Positions 15,516-23,794 of a DNA stretch of 35,276 nucleotides are shown here, one piece after another. A program made the position numbers and the translations under genes. The notes beneath the pieces are model-generated. The model was not told where the DNA came from. It was given only the letters and a program-made list of their open reading frames with translations, and did not search any database. The number at the start of each line of letters is the position of its first letter. Position 1 is the first letter of the stretch. The DNA lies in assembly GCA_036514535.1 (NCBI GenBank), contig DATBWZ010000087.1, forward strand, positions 1 to 35,276, in the 5' to 3' direction. The stretch comes from DATBWZ01 sp036514535. GTDB taxonomy: Bacteria > JAMCPX01 > DATBWZ01.

Positions 15516-17903
15516 TCAGGAAATTTTTTCAACCCTTACAGCGCATTTTTTAAAGTCGCTTTGCGCGGAGATAGGACAATAAGCGTCAATCGTAACCTCG
15601 TTAATCATTACATTCTCGTCAAACCACGGAACATAAACCATTCCCTGCGGAGGCATAACCCTCCCGTCTGTTTCAACATAAAGTTTGACCTCGCCTCTCC
15701 GTGATGATATTTTCACCTTGTCTCCCTTTTTTACACCCATTTTTTCTGCATCCACAGGATGCATAGCTACCGTAGCGTAAGGATACGCCCTGTAAAGCGA
15801 TTTAACACGCCGAGTCATTGTCCCGGAATGCCAGTGTTCCAGAACCCTTCCGGTGCACAACCAGAAGGGATAATTTTCATCCGGAACTTCCGGTGGAGGC
15901 TCGTATGGCCGAAGCCATACAACCGCTTTATTCTGATCCTTTTTATTTCCGTAAAATTGCAAACCTGTGCCTTTTTCAACATACGGGTCATAGCCCTCCC
16001 TGTAGCGTATTATGGTCTCCTTTCCGTCAACAATTGGCCACCTGAGGCCCCTTGTTTTATGGTATGCTTCAAAAGGAGCTAAATCATGCCCCTTGCCGAG
16101 CCCGAACTGCCGGTATTCTTCCCAGAGGGCTTTCTCAAGATATATCCCCGCGAGTAAACTCGCATCGGACGCGTTATGCCCTTCAGGAATATGGTATTCG
16201 GAAGAAGAATACTCAAACAGATTTTCAAATCCCATTCTTCTTGCAAATTCAATGATCTGCCACAGATCCGATTTTGCCTCGCCGGGTGCAGGTATCATTT
16301 TCTTCCAAAAATGAGTCCGCCTCTCGGCATTGCCAAATGCCCCTTCCTTCTCAACCCACAACGCGCTTGGCAGCACAATATCCGCTATCTCTGTGGACCT
16401 TGTAGGGTAGATATCTGAAACAATTATAAACCTGCCATCCTTCAATGCGCCCTTTTTATAACGGTTGAGGTTTGGAAAACTCTGGAATGTATTGGTGGTC
16501 ATTGACCAAAACACCTTCACATCTCCTCTGTCAAGTGCGCGAATCATCTCTATTGCATTATATGTGGGAGCATAGGGAATTGTTCCGGGCTGAAGATTCC
16601 ATATCTTTTCCGCAATTCTACGATGTTCAGAATTCATAACGACCATATCCGCAGGCAATCTGTGTGTAAATGTCCCCACCTCCCTGCATGTCCCGCACGC
16701 GCTCGGCTGGCCTGTGAGAGAAAATGGCTGGTTCCCCGGACTGCTGATCTTTCCGGTCAGAAGGTGAAGGTTGTTTATTAAATTATTCATCCAGGTTCCG
16801 CGGGTATGCTGATTAACGCCCATTGTCCAAAATGAGAGCACCTTTATTTCAGGATTGCCGTATATCTCCGCAAGATACTCCAGGTCTTTCCTGGAAACGC
16901 CGCTCAATTCCTCCACTAACTCCGGCGTATATTTTGAAACATACTGCTTGTAGTCTTCAAATCCGGACAATTTGGGCTCATCTTTGAATTTAAACCCATC
17001 CTCCAGTCCGTATCCTATGTTTTCCCTGCCCTGTTTGAATACGATAAATTTATCTATAAATTCTTTGCTTATTTTCACATGCCTGATTAACAGATTGGCT
17101 ATGCCATTAGCGATGGCAAGGTCTGTCTGCGGCTTGAATATAATCTCCCTTGCAGCCATTTCGGAAGAACGGTTTGAATATGTGGTGAGATTAATCAGAT
17201 TTGCATTTTTATCCGAAAGCAGCCTTGCGGTGATTCTGGAGAACAAAATCGGATGCATCTCTGCCATATTCGCTCCCCATAAAATAAAAGCCCCGGCATT
17301 TTCAAAATCCTCATAACTTCCCATTGGTTCATCCATTCCAAAGGTAGTCATGAATCCTGTCACCGCACTTGCCATGCAGTGTCTCGCATTCACCTCAATG
17401 CTGTTTGAGCGCAATCCGCCCTTCCAGAGTTTAGAAGCTGCGTATCCCTCCCAGACAGTCCATTGCCCGGAACCAAACATGGCTACAGAAGCGGGTCCTT
17501 TTTGATTCAGCGCTTCCTTGACTTTTGCGACAACAAGATCAAGCGCTTCATCCCATGAAGATTCTTTCAATTCTCCATTTTTATCATATTTGCCGTTTTT
17601 CATTCTTATCAGGGGCTTTATTAACCGGTCCTTTCCATAATTGATAAACGGAAGGGAATACCCTTTTGCACAAAGAGTCCCTCTATTGACAGGAGATTCA
17701 GGGTCGCCCTTAACCGCCACAATTTTTCCTTTTTTGACTCCCACAAGAACGCTGCAGCCTGTCCCGCAGAACCTGCACGGAGCCTTATCCCACACAAGAT
17801 CCTTTTCAGGATCGCCCGCAAAAAGTTCATTGGGATTCAAATAGATAATGGTTCCAGAAGCTGAAAGAATTTTAACAAACTCCCTTCTTGTTATTTTACT
17901 CAT
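15516..17903 (-). CDS. napA: Periplasmic nitrate reductase, catalytic subunit
   Basis: NapA reduces nitrate to nitrite in the periplasm using a bis-molybdopterin cofactor and one [4Fe-4S] cluster. The 795-residue product begins with a twin-arginine signal (ITRREFVKILSASG). Cluster cysteines lie in APCRFCGTGCSVLVG and GTLCAKGYS (Cys43, 46, 50, 78). VNARHCMASAVTGFM holds the molybdenum ligand Cys176, which identifies a NapA-type enzyme rather than a selenocysteine formate dehydrogenase or the Asp-ligated NarG. Length fits the family. A GGAGGAGG ribosome site precedes the ATG. It follows a porin gene by 43 bases and is followed by napB. The Tat chaperone NapD is not encoded here. Confidence 0.96.
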   Translation of the reverse strand: MSKITRREFVKILSASGTIIYLNPNELFAGDPEKDLVWDKAPCRFCGTGCSVLVGVKKGKIVAVKGDPESPVNRGTLCAKGYSLPFINYGKDRLIKPLIRMKNGKYDKNGELKESSWDEALDLVVAKVKEALNQKGPASVAMFGSGQWTVWEGYAASKLWKGGLRSNSIEVNARHCMASAVTGFMTTFGMDEPMGSYEDFENAGAFILWGANMAEMHPILFSRITARLLSDKNANLINLTTYSNRSSEMAAREIIFKPQTDLAIANGIANLLIRHVKISKEFIDKFIVFKQGRENIGYGLEDGFKFKDEPKLSGFEDYKQYVSKYTPELVEELSGVSRKDLEYLAEIYGNPEIKVLSFWTMGVNQHTRGTWMNNLINNLHLLTGKISSPGNQPFSLTGQPSACGTCREVGTFTHRLPADMVVMNSEHRRIAEKIWNLQPGTIPYAPTYNAIEMIRALDRGDVKVFWSMTTNTFQSFPNLNRYKKGALKDGRFIIVSDIYPTRSTEIADIVLPSALWVEKEGAFGNAERRTHFWKKMIPAPGEAKSDLWQIIEFARRMGFENLFEYSSSEYHIPEGHNASDASLLAGIYLEKALWEEYRQFGLGKGHDLAPFEAYHKTRGLRWPIVDGKETIIRYREGYDPYVEKGTGLQFYGNKKDQNKAVVWLRPYEPPPEVPDENYPFWLCTGRVLEHWHSGTMTRRVKSLYRAYPYATVAMHPVDAEKMGVKKGDKVKISSRRGEVKLYVETDGRVMPPQGMVYVPWFDENVMINEVTIDAYCPISAQSDFKKCAVRVEKIS

Positions 17904-17946
17904 TACTGCCTCCTCCCCTTCTTATAAAAATCTTGCAGCCGCTGTC

Positions 17947-19269
17947 CTAAAAATTGACCTGGGCAATAACGTATGCCCAATCAGAGTCTGCTGCGGAATC
18001 ACCTTTTATATCCTCTATAAATTTACCCCTGAAGAAGCGCGAATACCCGGCTTCAAGGTTCAGATCGTTTACAACATTGACTTTTGCTGACACATCAATC
18101 TCATTGCCCAGCGCCCTGCCTGCTGCGCCGTCAGTGGGCATCATCACTGCCCCGCTCGCCCTGTACCAGTTGTCCTTGTTTGTGTAAAGAGAGAGCATGT
18201 GGTAATCAACGCTCGCGCTAACCTTTTCAAACGGCTGAAACCCTATCCCGGCACGAATATCCTGCATATTTTTCCAGGCTGCATAGTCCATATAGCCATA
18301 ATGAGGGTGGTTTGTGGGATAGAGATTGTCAAATGTTTGATATTTATTGTCCGAACCATCCTTATCTCCTGAGGCAATGTCGTATTCTGCAATTACCGTT
18401 GGTTTAAAAATAAACGGGGATGCATACCTTGCCTTCACCGCGCCGGCAAATGCCCGAATCTTAATACGCCGCTGGTCCTTTCGTCCGAACTGGTAGGCTC
18501 CCTCCGCTGTAACTGCAAGGCTCTGAATTCCGGTAAAATTGGCTCTCGCACCGCCTGTCCAGAGTTCCAGCGCAGTGGATGGCCCGGAGGAATCCCTTTT
18601 GTAAAATGTGTAAGCATTCAACTCAGGCATGATGCTGTCGCCACGTTTTAATATTATATGCGCGCCGGCAAAATCTGTGTCATTATCGCTATTATCGCTC
18701 TCAATAACCTTGGCGCCGAAAATATCAGCGTTAAGATAATTCCACTTATAGTTTAAAAGCATTGAATCAAAAGCCCTTCCGTTGTTGGACCAGCCAAAAC
18801 TTCCCACAAGCCTCTGGTCTCCGTAATTTATCTCCTGCCTCCCAATCTTCAGCGAGACCGAAGAAATTAACAGGTCTTTTACAATAATGTACGACTGATG
18901 CAAATCCAGGGCATTGTAAAAATTTCTTGTGTAGGTAAGATCGGAAGTTCCCTGCACTGGATAGACCTTCTGACTGCCCTGAGATGTTAAGAGTTCAGAA
19001 CCCCATGTCATGGTATGTTGGGCCTGTATAAAAGCTCCAAATTTCTCTCCAATTTCTACATTGAGACCGAGGCGGGTCCTTGAGGCAACAAATGCGTTGT
19101 TATCGTCCTTGTTCTTGTCAAAATCCTCATTATTCCTGTATTCAGGCCTTACCCTTATCTCCCCGTTTACTATAATCAATGGATAGAGGATATCCACTTC
19201 CTCATCCGCCCGAACCAGCCCGCATAAAAAAAGCATCGCAATAACTAATGATACCGATAGTTTTTTCAT
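17947..19269 (-). CDS. Alginate_export-type outer-membrane porin
   Basis: The 440-residue product has a Sec signal (KKLSVSLVIAMLFLCGLVRA) and then a large outer-membrane barrel ending in aromatic YVIAQVNF. The phrase IGRQEINYGDQRLVGSFGWS, running into NNGRAFDSM, is characteristic of the alginate_export porin family, many of whose members are general or anion porins and unrelated to alginate. GGAGGTGG supplies a strong ribosome site. It opens the operon porin-napA-napB, so I infer it admits nitrate or releases nitrite across the outer membrane. Its promoter carries a palindrome over the -10 box, suggesting the operon is switched by a dedicated regulator. Confidence 0.85.
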   Translation of the reverse strand: MKKLSVSLVIAMLFLCGLVRADEEVDILYPLIIVNGEIRVRPEYRNNEDFDKNKDDNNAFVASRTRLGLNVEIGEKFGAFIQAQHTMTWGSELLTSQGSQKVYPVQGTSDLTYTRNFYNALDLHQSYIIVKDLLISSVSLKIGRQEINYGDQRLVGSFGWSNNGRAFDSMLLNYKWNYLNADIFGAKVIESDNSDNDTDFAGAHIILKRGDSIMPELNAYTFYKRDSSGPSTALELWTGGARANFTGIQSLAVTAEGAYQFGRKDQRRIKIRAFAGAVKARYASPFIFKPTVIAEYDIASGDKDGSDNKYQTFDNLYPTNHPHYGYMDYAAWKNMQDIRAGIGFQPFEKVSASVDYHMLSLYTNKDNWYRASGAVMMPTDGAAGRALGNEIDVSAKVNVVNDLNLEAGYSRFFRGKFIEDIKGDSAADSDWAYVIAQVNF

Positions 19270-19301
19270 ATTGCACCACCTCCATAGAAATTCATTATTA
19301 A

Positions 19302-19318
19302 TCCTAAATTACTTAGGA
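19302..19318. promoter_or_regulatory. Palindromic operator candidate TCCTAA-N5-TTAGGA
   Basis: A perfect inverted repeat, TCCTAA and TTAGGA separated by ATTAC, covers the -10 box of the porin-napAB promoter. A protein bound here would block RNA polymerase. It is unlike the Fnr/Dnr consensus (TTGAT-N4-ATCAA), so the Crp-like regulator in this window need not be the ligand; an Rrf2- or MarR-type repressor is conceivable. Confidence 0.5.
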
Positions 19319-19334
19319 CTCCGAACTATGTCAA
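19306..19334 (-). promoter_or_regulatory. Promoter of the porin-napA-napB operon
   Basis: On the minus strand TTGACA (19329-19334), 17 bases and TAATTT (19306-19311) form the promoter. The expected start lies about 30 bases before the porin ATG, which has its own GGAGG ribosome site. The -10 falls inside the palindrome at 19302-19318. Confidence 0.55.
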
Positions 19335-19355
19335 TAAAAATCCTTCTTTTTTTGA

Positions 19356-20678
19356 CTAAAACTGCAGGGTGAATCTTGCCTGAACCGCATAGACCGGATG
19401 CTTTATACCTGAGGCATCCCTGAAAGCTTCACCCGGATAAAAATACCCTGACTGAACTCCGAGTGTCCAGTTTTTCGCCGCAGTCCATTCTGCACTTAAA
19501 TCAACCTCCCATCCCAAATCCCTTGAAGGCCTGCCACCCATAAGATTGCTTGCCGTGTTTGTTTCCATGAATTTCACAATATCAATAAACGGAAAGATTG
19601 CCCGCGCATAAAGCCCGGCAAGTATTACATCCAAATCCCGGCGCGGACGAACTATCACAGCCGGATAAATATACCATGAATTGGTTACCCCGCCCCCTGT
19701 TCTAAATATATCATAACCCGGGGGAGCAATCTCCCCGATATTTGAGAATTCCTGGACCATAATATCTGTAAGATCCGCAAGCACCCGCTCATAAAGTATC
19801 AGCCCCACATTATAATCCGTGTGAAATGTAAACTGGGTTATGTGTCTGTTAAAAGCATTGTTGTCTCCCGAAGCAAACCCGGCTTCAATAACAGGCTCAA
19901 CGATCCCTGCCTCTATCTTTATTGAACCAGATGCACCTGCCTGGTCAATAAAATATTTCCCCTTCAATAACGGGGTTTGAAACGCCCTTGAATGCCCGTA
20001 AATATAGACACCCTCCGCCTCTGCTGTAAAAATTCCCTTTGAAAAGCGGAAATATCCGTCGCTGAAAAACGCCTCTGTGGCTGTTGATGGCTGAACCCTG
20101 TATCCGCCGTAAACACCCGCCATACCCCGGACCCCGCTCGCAAAAAACACGAGAACCATCTCGTTCAGATCGTCATCAAGGTCATTGGATCTTCCCGATG
20201 AGATTTTGTCAAAGATAAGAGCCGTGGTCAATGCTGACTCTTTGCCAAGTGGCTTTGTGCTTAACAGTATTCTGTCAAATGTATCGCCAGCATAATTATC
20301 GCCGAACATATCATCAAAGCCAATGCCGGCGTTCGTAAAAACGCCACGCCCCCATTCCGAAGGCATCCTTCCAACCTGAAGCAATCCAGCAGGCGTCTCT
20401 ATACTTAACCACGCCCTGTTAAATCTGAAATCCACTGGCGCAGCCCCGCCCCAAAGTCCATCAAAATCTGCCTGCATGAATATTGACAATTTCTCTGCCA
20501 ATTTAATCTCCGGTTCCCAGCGAAGCCTGCTCTCCAGAAAATTATCGCTTAAAAAGTCCTTTTCCTGGAAGGACATAGCCCTTACTCTGAAATAGCCCGA
20601 GTTCATGAATTCAGACGAATGCGCAGGAAAAGAAACAGACAAAAAAACAAATAAAAAATAAACTATAAAACACCGCAT
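19356..20678 (-). CDS. Second outer-membrane porin-like barrel protein
   Basis: Another 440-residue barrel protein with a Sec signal (FIVYFLFVFLSVSFPAHS) and repeated amphipathic strands, ending VYAVQARFTLQF. It shares its length and a SRLRWEPEIKLAEKLSIFMQ-like opening with the neighbouring porin, and its GRMPSEWGRGVFTNAGIGFD corresponds to the neighbour's GRQEINYGDQ region, so the two are probably distant paralogues. Its substrate is unknown. It has its own promoter with a TATAAA box seven bases before the ATG and no ribosome binding site. It lies 86 bases upstream of the first nap-operon gene on the same strand, so readthrough could add to nap expression. Confidence 0.7.
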   Translation of the reverse strand: MRCFIVYFLFVFLSVSFPAHSSEFMNSGYFRVRAMSFQEKDFLSDNFLESRLRWEPEIKLAEKLSIFMQADFDGLWGGAAPVDFRFNRAWLSIETPAGLLQVGRMPSEWGRGVFTNAGIGFDDMFGDNYAGDTFDRILLSTKPLGKESALTTALIFDKISSGRSNDLDDDLNEMVLVFFASGVRGMAGVYGGYRVQPSTATEAFFSDGYFRFSKGIFTAEAEGVYIYGHSRAFQTPLLKGKYFIDQAGASGSIKIEAGIVEPVIEAGFASGDNNAFNRHITQFTFHTDYNVGLILYERVLADLTDIMVQEFSNIGEIAPPGYDIFRTGGGVTNSWYIYPAVIVRPRRDLDVILAGLYARAIFPFIDIVKFMETNTASNLMGGRPSRDLGWEVDLSAEWTAAKNWTLGVQSGYFYPGEAFRDASGIKHPVYAVQARFTLQF

Positions 20679-20685
20679 GTTCTGA

Positions 20686-20714
20686 TTTATAGTTTGTTAA
20701 TCAAAAAAAGTCAA
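20686..20714 (-). promoter_or_regulatory. Promoter of the second porin gene
   Basis: TTGACT (20709-20714, minus strand), 17 bases and TATAAA (20686-20691) are followed by TCAGAAC and then the ATG. The seven-base distance and lack of a Shine-Dalgarno sequence again predict a leaderless mRNA. Confidence 0.55.
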
Positions 20715-20744
20715 GATATTGCAATAAAGTCCTGAGGAAGAAAA

Positions 20745-22034
20745 CTACTTAAATGGATTTCTCAAAATAATAGAATTATTCCGTGACGGCCCTGTGGAAA
20801 TAAAAATAACTTTTGCTCCTGTCAATTCTTCAATCCGTTTCAAATATCTTTTTGCTTCCGGAGGGAGTTTATTGTATTTTTTTGTATTGCTGATATCGTT
20901 CATCCAGCCGGCAATTTTCTCATAAACTGGCGCCGGATTATCCAAAACATCTGATGCCGCCGCATTTTTAACTTCACGGTTATTCAATTTATAGGCATTG
21001 CAGATACTGAGCGTCCGGAGTTCATTTAAAACATCCAGTTTTGTAACTGCCAGACCTGTCACTCCGTTCAAACGAACCACATGCCTGAGCAAAACAGCAT
21101 CCAGCCAGCCGCACCGCCGCGGCCTGCCGGTTGTGGAACCGTATTCGCAACCCCGTTCCCTGAGCATGTCGCCCTCGCTGCCGGTAAGCTCTGTTGGGAA
21201 CGGCCCTCCGCCGACCCTTGTGGTATAAGCCTTGGTAACGGCTATCACCTCTTTGATAAAAAACGTGCTGACACCGCTGCCAATACACGCTGAAGCGGCA
21301 AGGGTGTGTGAGGAGGTGACAAAGGGATATGTACCAAAATTAACATCAAGCAACACACCCTGAGCTGCCTCAAACATTATATTTTTATCCTTTGCTGATG
21401 CCGAATAGAGAAAATCCTGGGTATCGCAGATATATTTCCCAATCTTTTCGCCAAAATCAGCATATTCTTCAAAAATCTTATCAAAGGATTCTGGCTCGCC
21501 GCCAAGAACCTGCTTTATATATTTGTTCTTTTCCTGAATAATCTCTGAAAGTTTTGATTTAAATCTTTCCCGATCAGACAGATCCCTTACCGTAATCCCG
21601 CACCTTGCAACCTTATCCTCATATGCCGGACCTATGCCCCTGCCTGTAGTGCCTATCTTTTTTGCCCCCTTCTGCTCTTCCCTGAGAATGTCAATCTGCT
21701 TGTGATATGGCATAATCACATGGGCATTCCTGCTGAGGAGTAAATTTTTATCATCCCTGAAATACCCCGAAGATTTCAACATCGCAATCTCTTCAAGCAA
21801 AACCTTCGGGTCAACAACAACACCCTCTGAAATCACACATTTTATGCGTGAATAAAGGATTCCGGAAGGAATCAGATGGAGGATGATTTTTTTTCCATTA
21901 ATAACTATGGTGTGACCGGCATTGTTGCCGCCATTGAACCTGACGACAATATCAGCATATCTGGCGTAGTGGTCAACAATCTTGCCCTTTCCCTCGTCTC
22001 CCCATTGAGCGCCTATTATGACTATTCCCGGCAT
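20745..22034 (-). CDS. purA: Adenylosuccinate synthetase
   Basis: PurA joins IMP and aspartate with GTP to make adenylosuccinate, the first step towards AMP. Diagnostic motifs are the GTP-loop QWGDEGKGKIVD (residues 10-21), RFNGGNNAGHTIV, MPYHKQID, GTTGRGIGPAYEDKVAR, VGGGPFPTEL and TGRPRRCGWLDAVLLRH. The 429-residue length is standard. A GGAGG ribosome site lies before the ATG. It comes 178 bases after serA on the same strand; that gap is one of the longest here and may carry its own regulatory element. Together with purM and purN elsewhere in the window, it shows a full purine route is likely. Confidence 0.97.
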   Translation of the reverse strand: MPGIVIIGAQWGDEGKGKIVDHYARYADIVVRFNGGNNAGHTIVINGKKIILHLIPSGILYSRIKCVISEGVVVDPKVLLEEIAMLKSSGYFRDDKNLLLSRNAHVIMPYHKQIDILREEQKGAKKIGTTGRGIGPAYEDKVARCGITVRDLSDRERFKSKLSEIIQEKNKYIKQVLGGEPESFDKIFEEYADFGEKIGKYICDTQDFLYSASAKDKNIMFEAAQGVLLDVNFGTYPFVTSSHTLAASACIGSGVSTFFIKEVIAVTKAYTTRVGGGPFPTELTGSEGDMLRERGCEYGSTTGRPRRCGWLDAVLLRHVVRLNGVTGLAVTKLDVLNELRTLSICNAYKLNNREVKNAAASDVLDNPAPVYEKIAGWMNDISNTKKYNKLPPEAKRYLKRIEELTGAKVIFISTGPSRNNSIILRNPFK

Positions 22035-22212
22035 ATTAAACAGCCTCCAATTAACCCTTCGGAACTTAAATTACATGCGGCATGTCCTGCAAACAACATA
22101 AGCCAAAGGCTAATCCGTTCTCTGGCAGACATTCTGATATTTCTCTCGTGCATTCCCTGCGGGCGGCCGAGCCGGCAACATCCACCGCATGCATCCGATG
22201 GCAATCCAATAT
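22035..22212 (-). other. serA-purA intergenic region, partly GC-rich
   Basis: The longest gene-free stretch of the window. Its serA-proximal half (22141-22195) is clearly richer in G+C than the surroundings. It contains a 13-base odd-centred palindrome, ACATGC-G-GCATGT (22073-22085), and a small AGCC-AAA-GGCT hairpin (22100-22110). The sequence CATGCGG inside the palindrome could also pair with CCGCATG at 22185-22191. A 60-codon cysteine-rich frame with a TTG start crosses it, but I do not consider it a gene. It could be a purA leader or untranslated RNA structure; I recognise no known riboswitch. Confidence 0.3.
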
Positions 22213-23793
22213 TTAAAGACTTATCTGCTGGGCAGATATTACATTATCAAGTTTTTTCACTTCTTCAAGTACATTGTCGGGAATCGGACCATCTACATGG
22301 ACAAAAGAGACAGCTTTTCCTCCGGGTTTGTCCCGACCCAACTGAAGACCTGCAATGTTCATACCGCTCTTTCCCAGATATGTCCCGATTGCGCCAAGAA
22401 CACCCGGCTTATCCCAGTTATAGAGCAAAAGAATATTTCCCTCAGGTAGCACGTCAATCCTGTAAGAGTCAAACTTGACAATCTTGGCATCTTTTTTACC
22501 AAAGATTGTTCCTGCAATTACAAATTCATCCTTTCCTGCTTTTAATTTTATTGTAATAAGACTCGCATAGTCCTCAAGACTTGTGGTCTTACTAACAACA
22601 ACCTTCAGCCCCCGTTCTTTTGCAATGACCGGCGCATTGATATAATTGACATTCTCTGTAAGAGTCCTCTCCAGCAGGCCCTTGAGTGCGGCAAACGTCA
22701 AGGGTTCAATATTGTGAGAAGATATCTCTCCGCTGTATTCAATAGAAACCATTTCTATATCTCTTTGAACAAGATAGGACATAAACTTCCCGATTTTTTC
22801 CGAAAGATTTATGTACGGCTTCAGCAGTCCCAGCGCCTCTGACGGAATAGCCGGAAAGTTCACAGCATTGCGGACAACACCGTGCACAAGAAAATCAACA
22901 ACCTGTTCTGCAATGGCAAGAGCAACATTCTCCTGCGCCTCGGCAGTGGAAGCGCCGAGATGGGGTGTAAGAACAACGTTCTCAAGTTCGCAGAGAGGAT
23001 GTTTTCCCGGAGGTTCTTTTTCAAACACATCAAGAGCAGCACAGGCAACCTTTCCAGATTTGATTGCCTCTGTCAAAGCTTCTTCATCAACTATTCCACC
23101 CCTGGCGCAGTTGATAATGCACACGCCGTTTTTCATGCGGGAGATAGTATCCCTGTTAATTAACCCTTTCGTCTCCTTAGTAAGCGGAACATGGACGGTT
23201 ATGATATCCGAACGGTTGAAGAGCTCGTCCAGGCTCACGAGTTCAACCCCGAGTTCATGAGCCTTTTCCTCGCTTATAAAAGGATCATAGGCAATAACCC
23301 TCATCTTCAATCCCAAGCCCCTATCAGCAACGATTGCTCCAATGTTACCCAATCCGGCAACCCCGAGAATTTTGTTGTAAAGTTCCATGCCCAGGAATTT
23401 GTTTTTCTCCCATTTTTCTGCCTTCATGGATGCTGTCGCCTGGGGAATCTTTCTGACCATAGACAACATCATTGCAATTGTATGTTCCGCAGTTGTTATG
23501 CTGTTGCCGCCGGGAGTATTCATTACAACTATCCCATGTTTTGTGGCAGCATTAATATCAATATTGTCAAAACCTACCCCTGCCCTGCCGATGACCTTCA
23601 GTTTTCTCGCGCCGGCAATAACATCAGAGGAAAGTTTCGTAGTGCTTCTTACAATTATTCCATTATATTCTCCGAGAATGTTTTTCAATTCATCCGGAGG
23701 GATTTTGTTTTTAACATCAACATGGACCGAGCCTGCTTTTTTAAGGATTTCAACACCGCCTGCAGAAAGATTATCCGTCACAAGCACTTTCAT
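22213..23793 (-). CDS. serA: D-3-phosphoglycerate dehydrogenase, long form
   Basis: SerA oxidises 3-phosphoglycerate to phosphohydroxypyruvate with NAD, opening serine biosynthesis. The 526-residue length is that of the long (type I) form. In order come GRAGVGFDNIDINAATKHGI, the NAD site GVAGLGNIGAIVADRGLG, INCARGGIVDEEALTEAI and the catalytic His in LTPHLGASTAEAQENVA. After residue ~320 an intervening ASB domain and a C-terminal ACT domain (from about residue 455, VLPEGNILLLYNWDKPGVLG) follow; ACT domains in this enzyme commonly bind serine as feedback inhibitor. It starts one base after the aminotransferase stop codon. Confidence 0.96.
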   Translation of the reverse strand: MKVLVTDNLSAGGVEILKKAGSVHVDVKNKIPPDELKNILGEYNGIIVRSTTKLSSDVIAGARKLKVIGRAGVGFDNIDINAATKHGIVVMNTPGGNSITTAEHTIAMMLSMVRKIPQATASMKAEKWEKNKFLGMELYNKILGVAGLGNIGAIVADRGLGLKMRVIAYDPFISEEKAHELGVELVSLDELFNRSDIITVHVPLTKETKGLINRDTISRMKNGVCIINCARGGIVDEEALTEAIKSGKVACAALDVFEKEPPGKHPLCELENVVLTPHLGASTAEAQENVALAIAEQVVDFLVHGVVRNAVNFPAIPSEALGLLKPYINLSEKIGKFMSYLVQRDIEMVSIEYSGEISSHNIEPLTFAALKGLLERTLTENVNYINAPVIAKERGLKVVVSKTTSLEDYASLITIKLKAGKDEFVIAGTIFGKKDAKIVKFDSYRIDVLPEGNILLLYNWDKPGVLGAIGTYLGKSGMNIAGLQLGRDKPGGKAVSFVHVDGPIPDNVLEEVKKLDNVISAQQISL

Positions 23794-23794
23794 C

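Noticed and set aside
15503..15532. Longer napB frame starting at a TTG at 15532
   Set aside because: It would overlap the napA end, while the ATG at 15502 has a G-rich ribosome site and gives a proper signal peptide.
15516..17903. Formate dehydrogenase or assimilatory nitrate reductase as identity of the molybdoenzyme
   Set aside because: The NARHCMAS ligand motif, Tat signal and adjacent dihaem NapB point to periplasmic nitrate reductase.
22022..22204. A 60-codon cysteine-rich minus-strand frame across the serA-purA gap
   Set aside because: Its start is TTG with no ribosome site and it runs into the purA start. Cysteine richness alone is weak support, so I described the region as non-coding.
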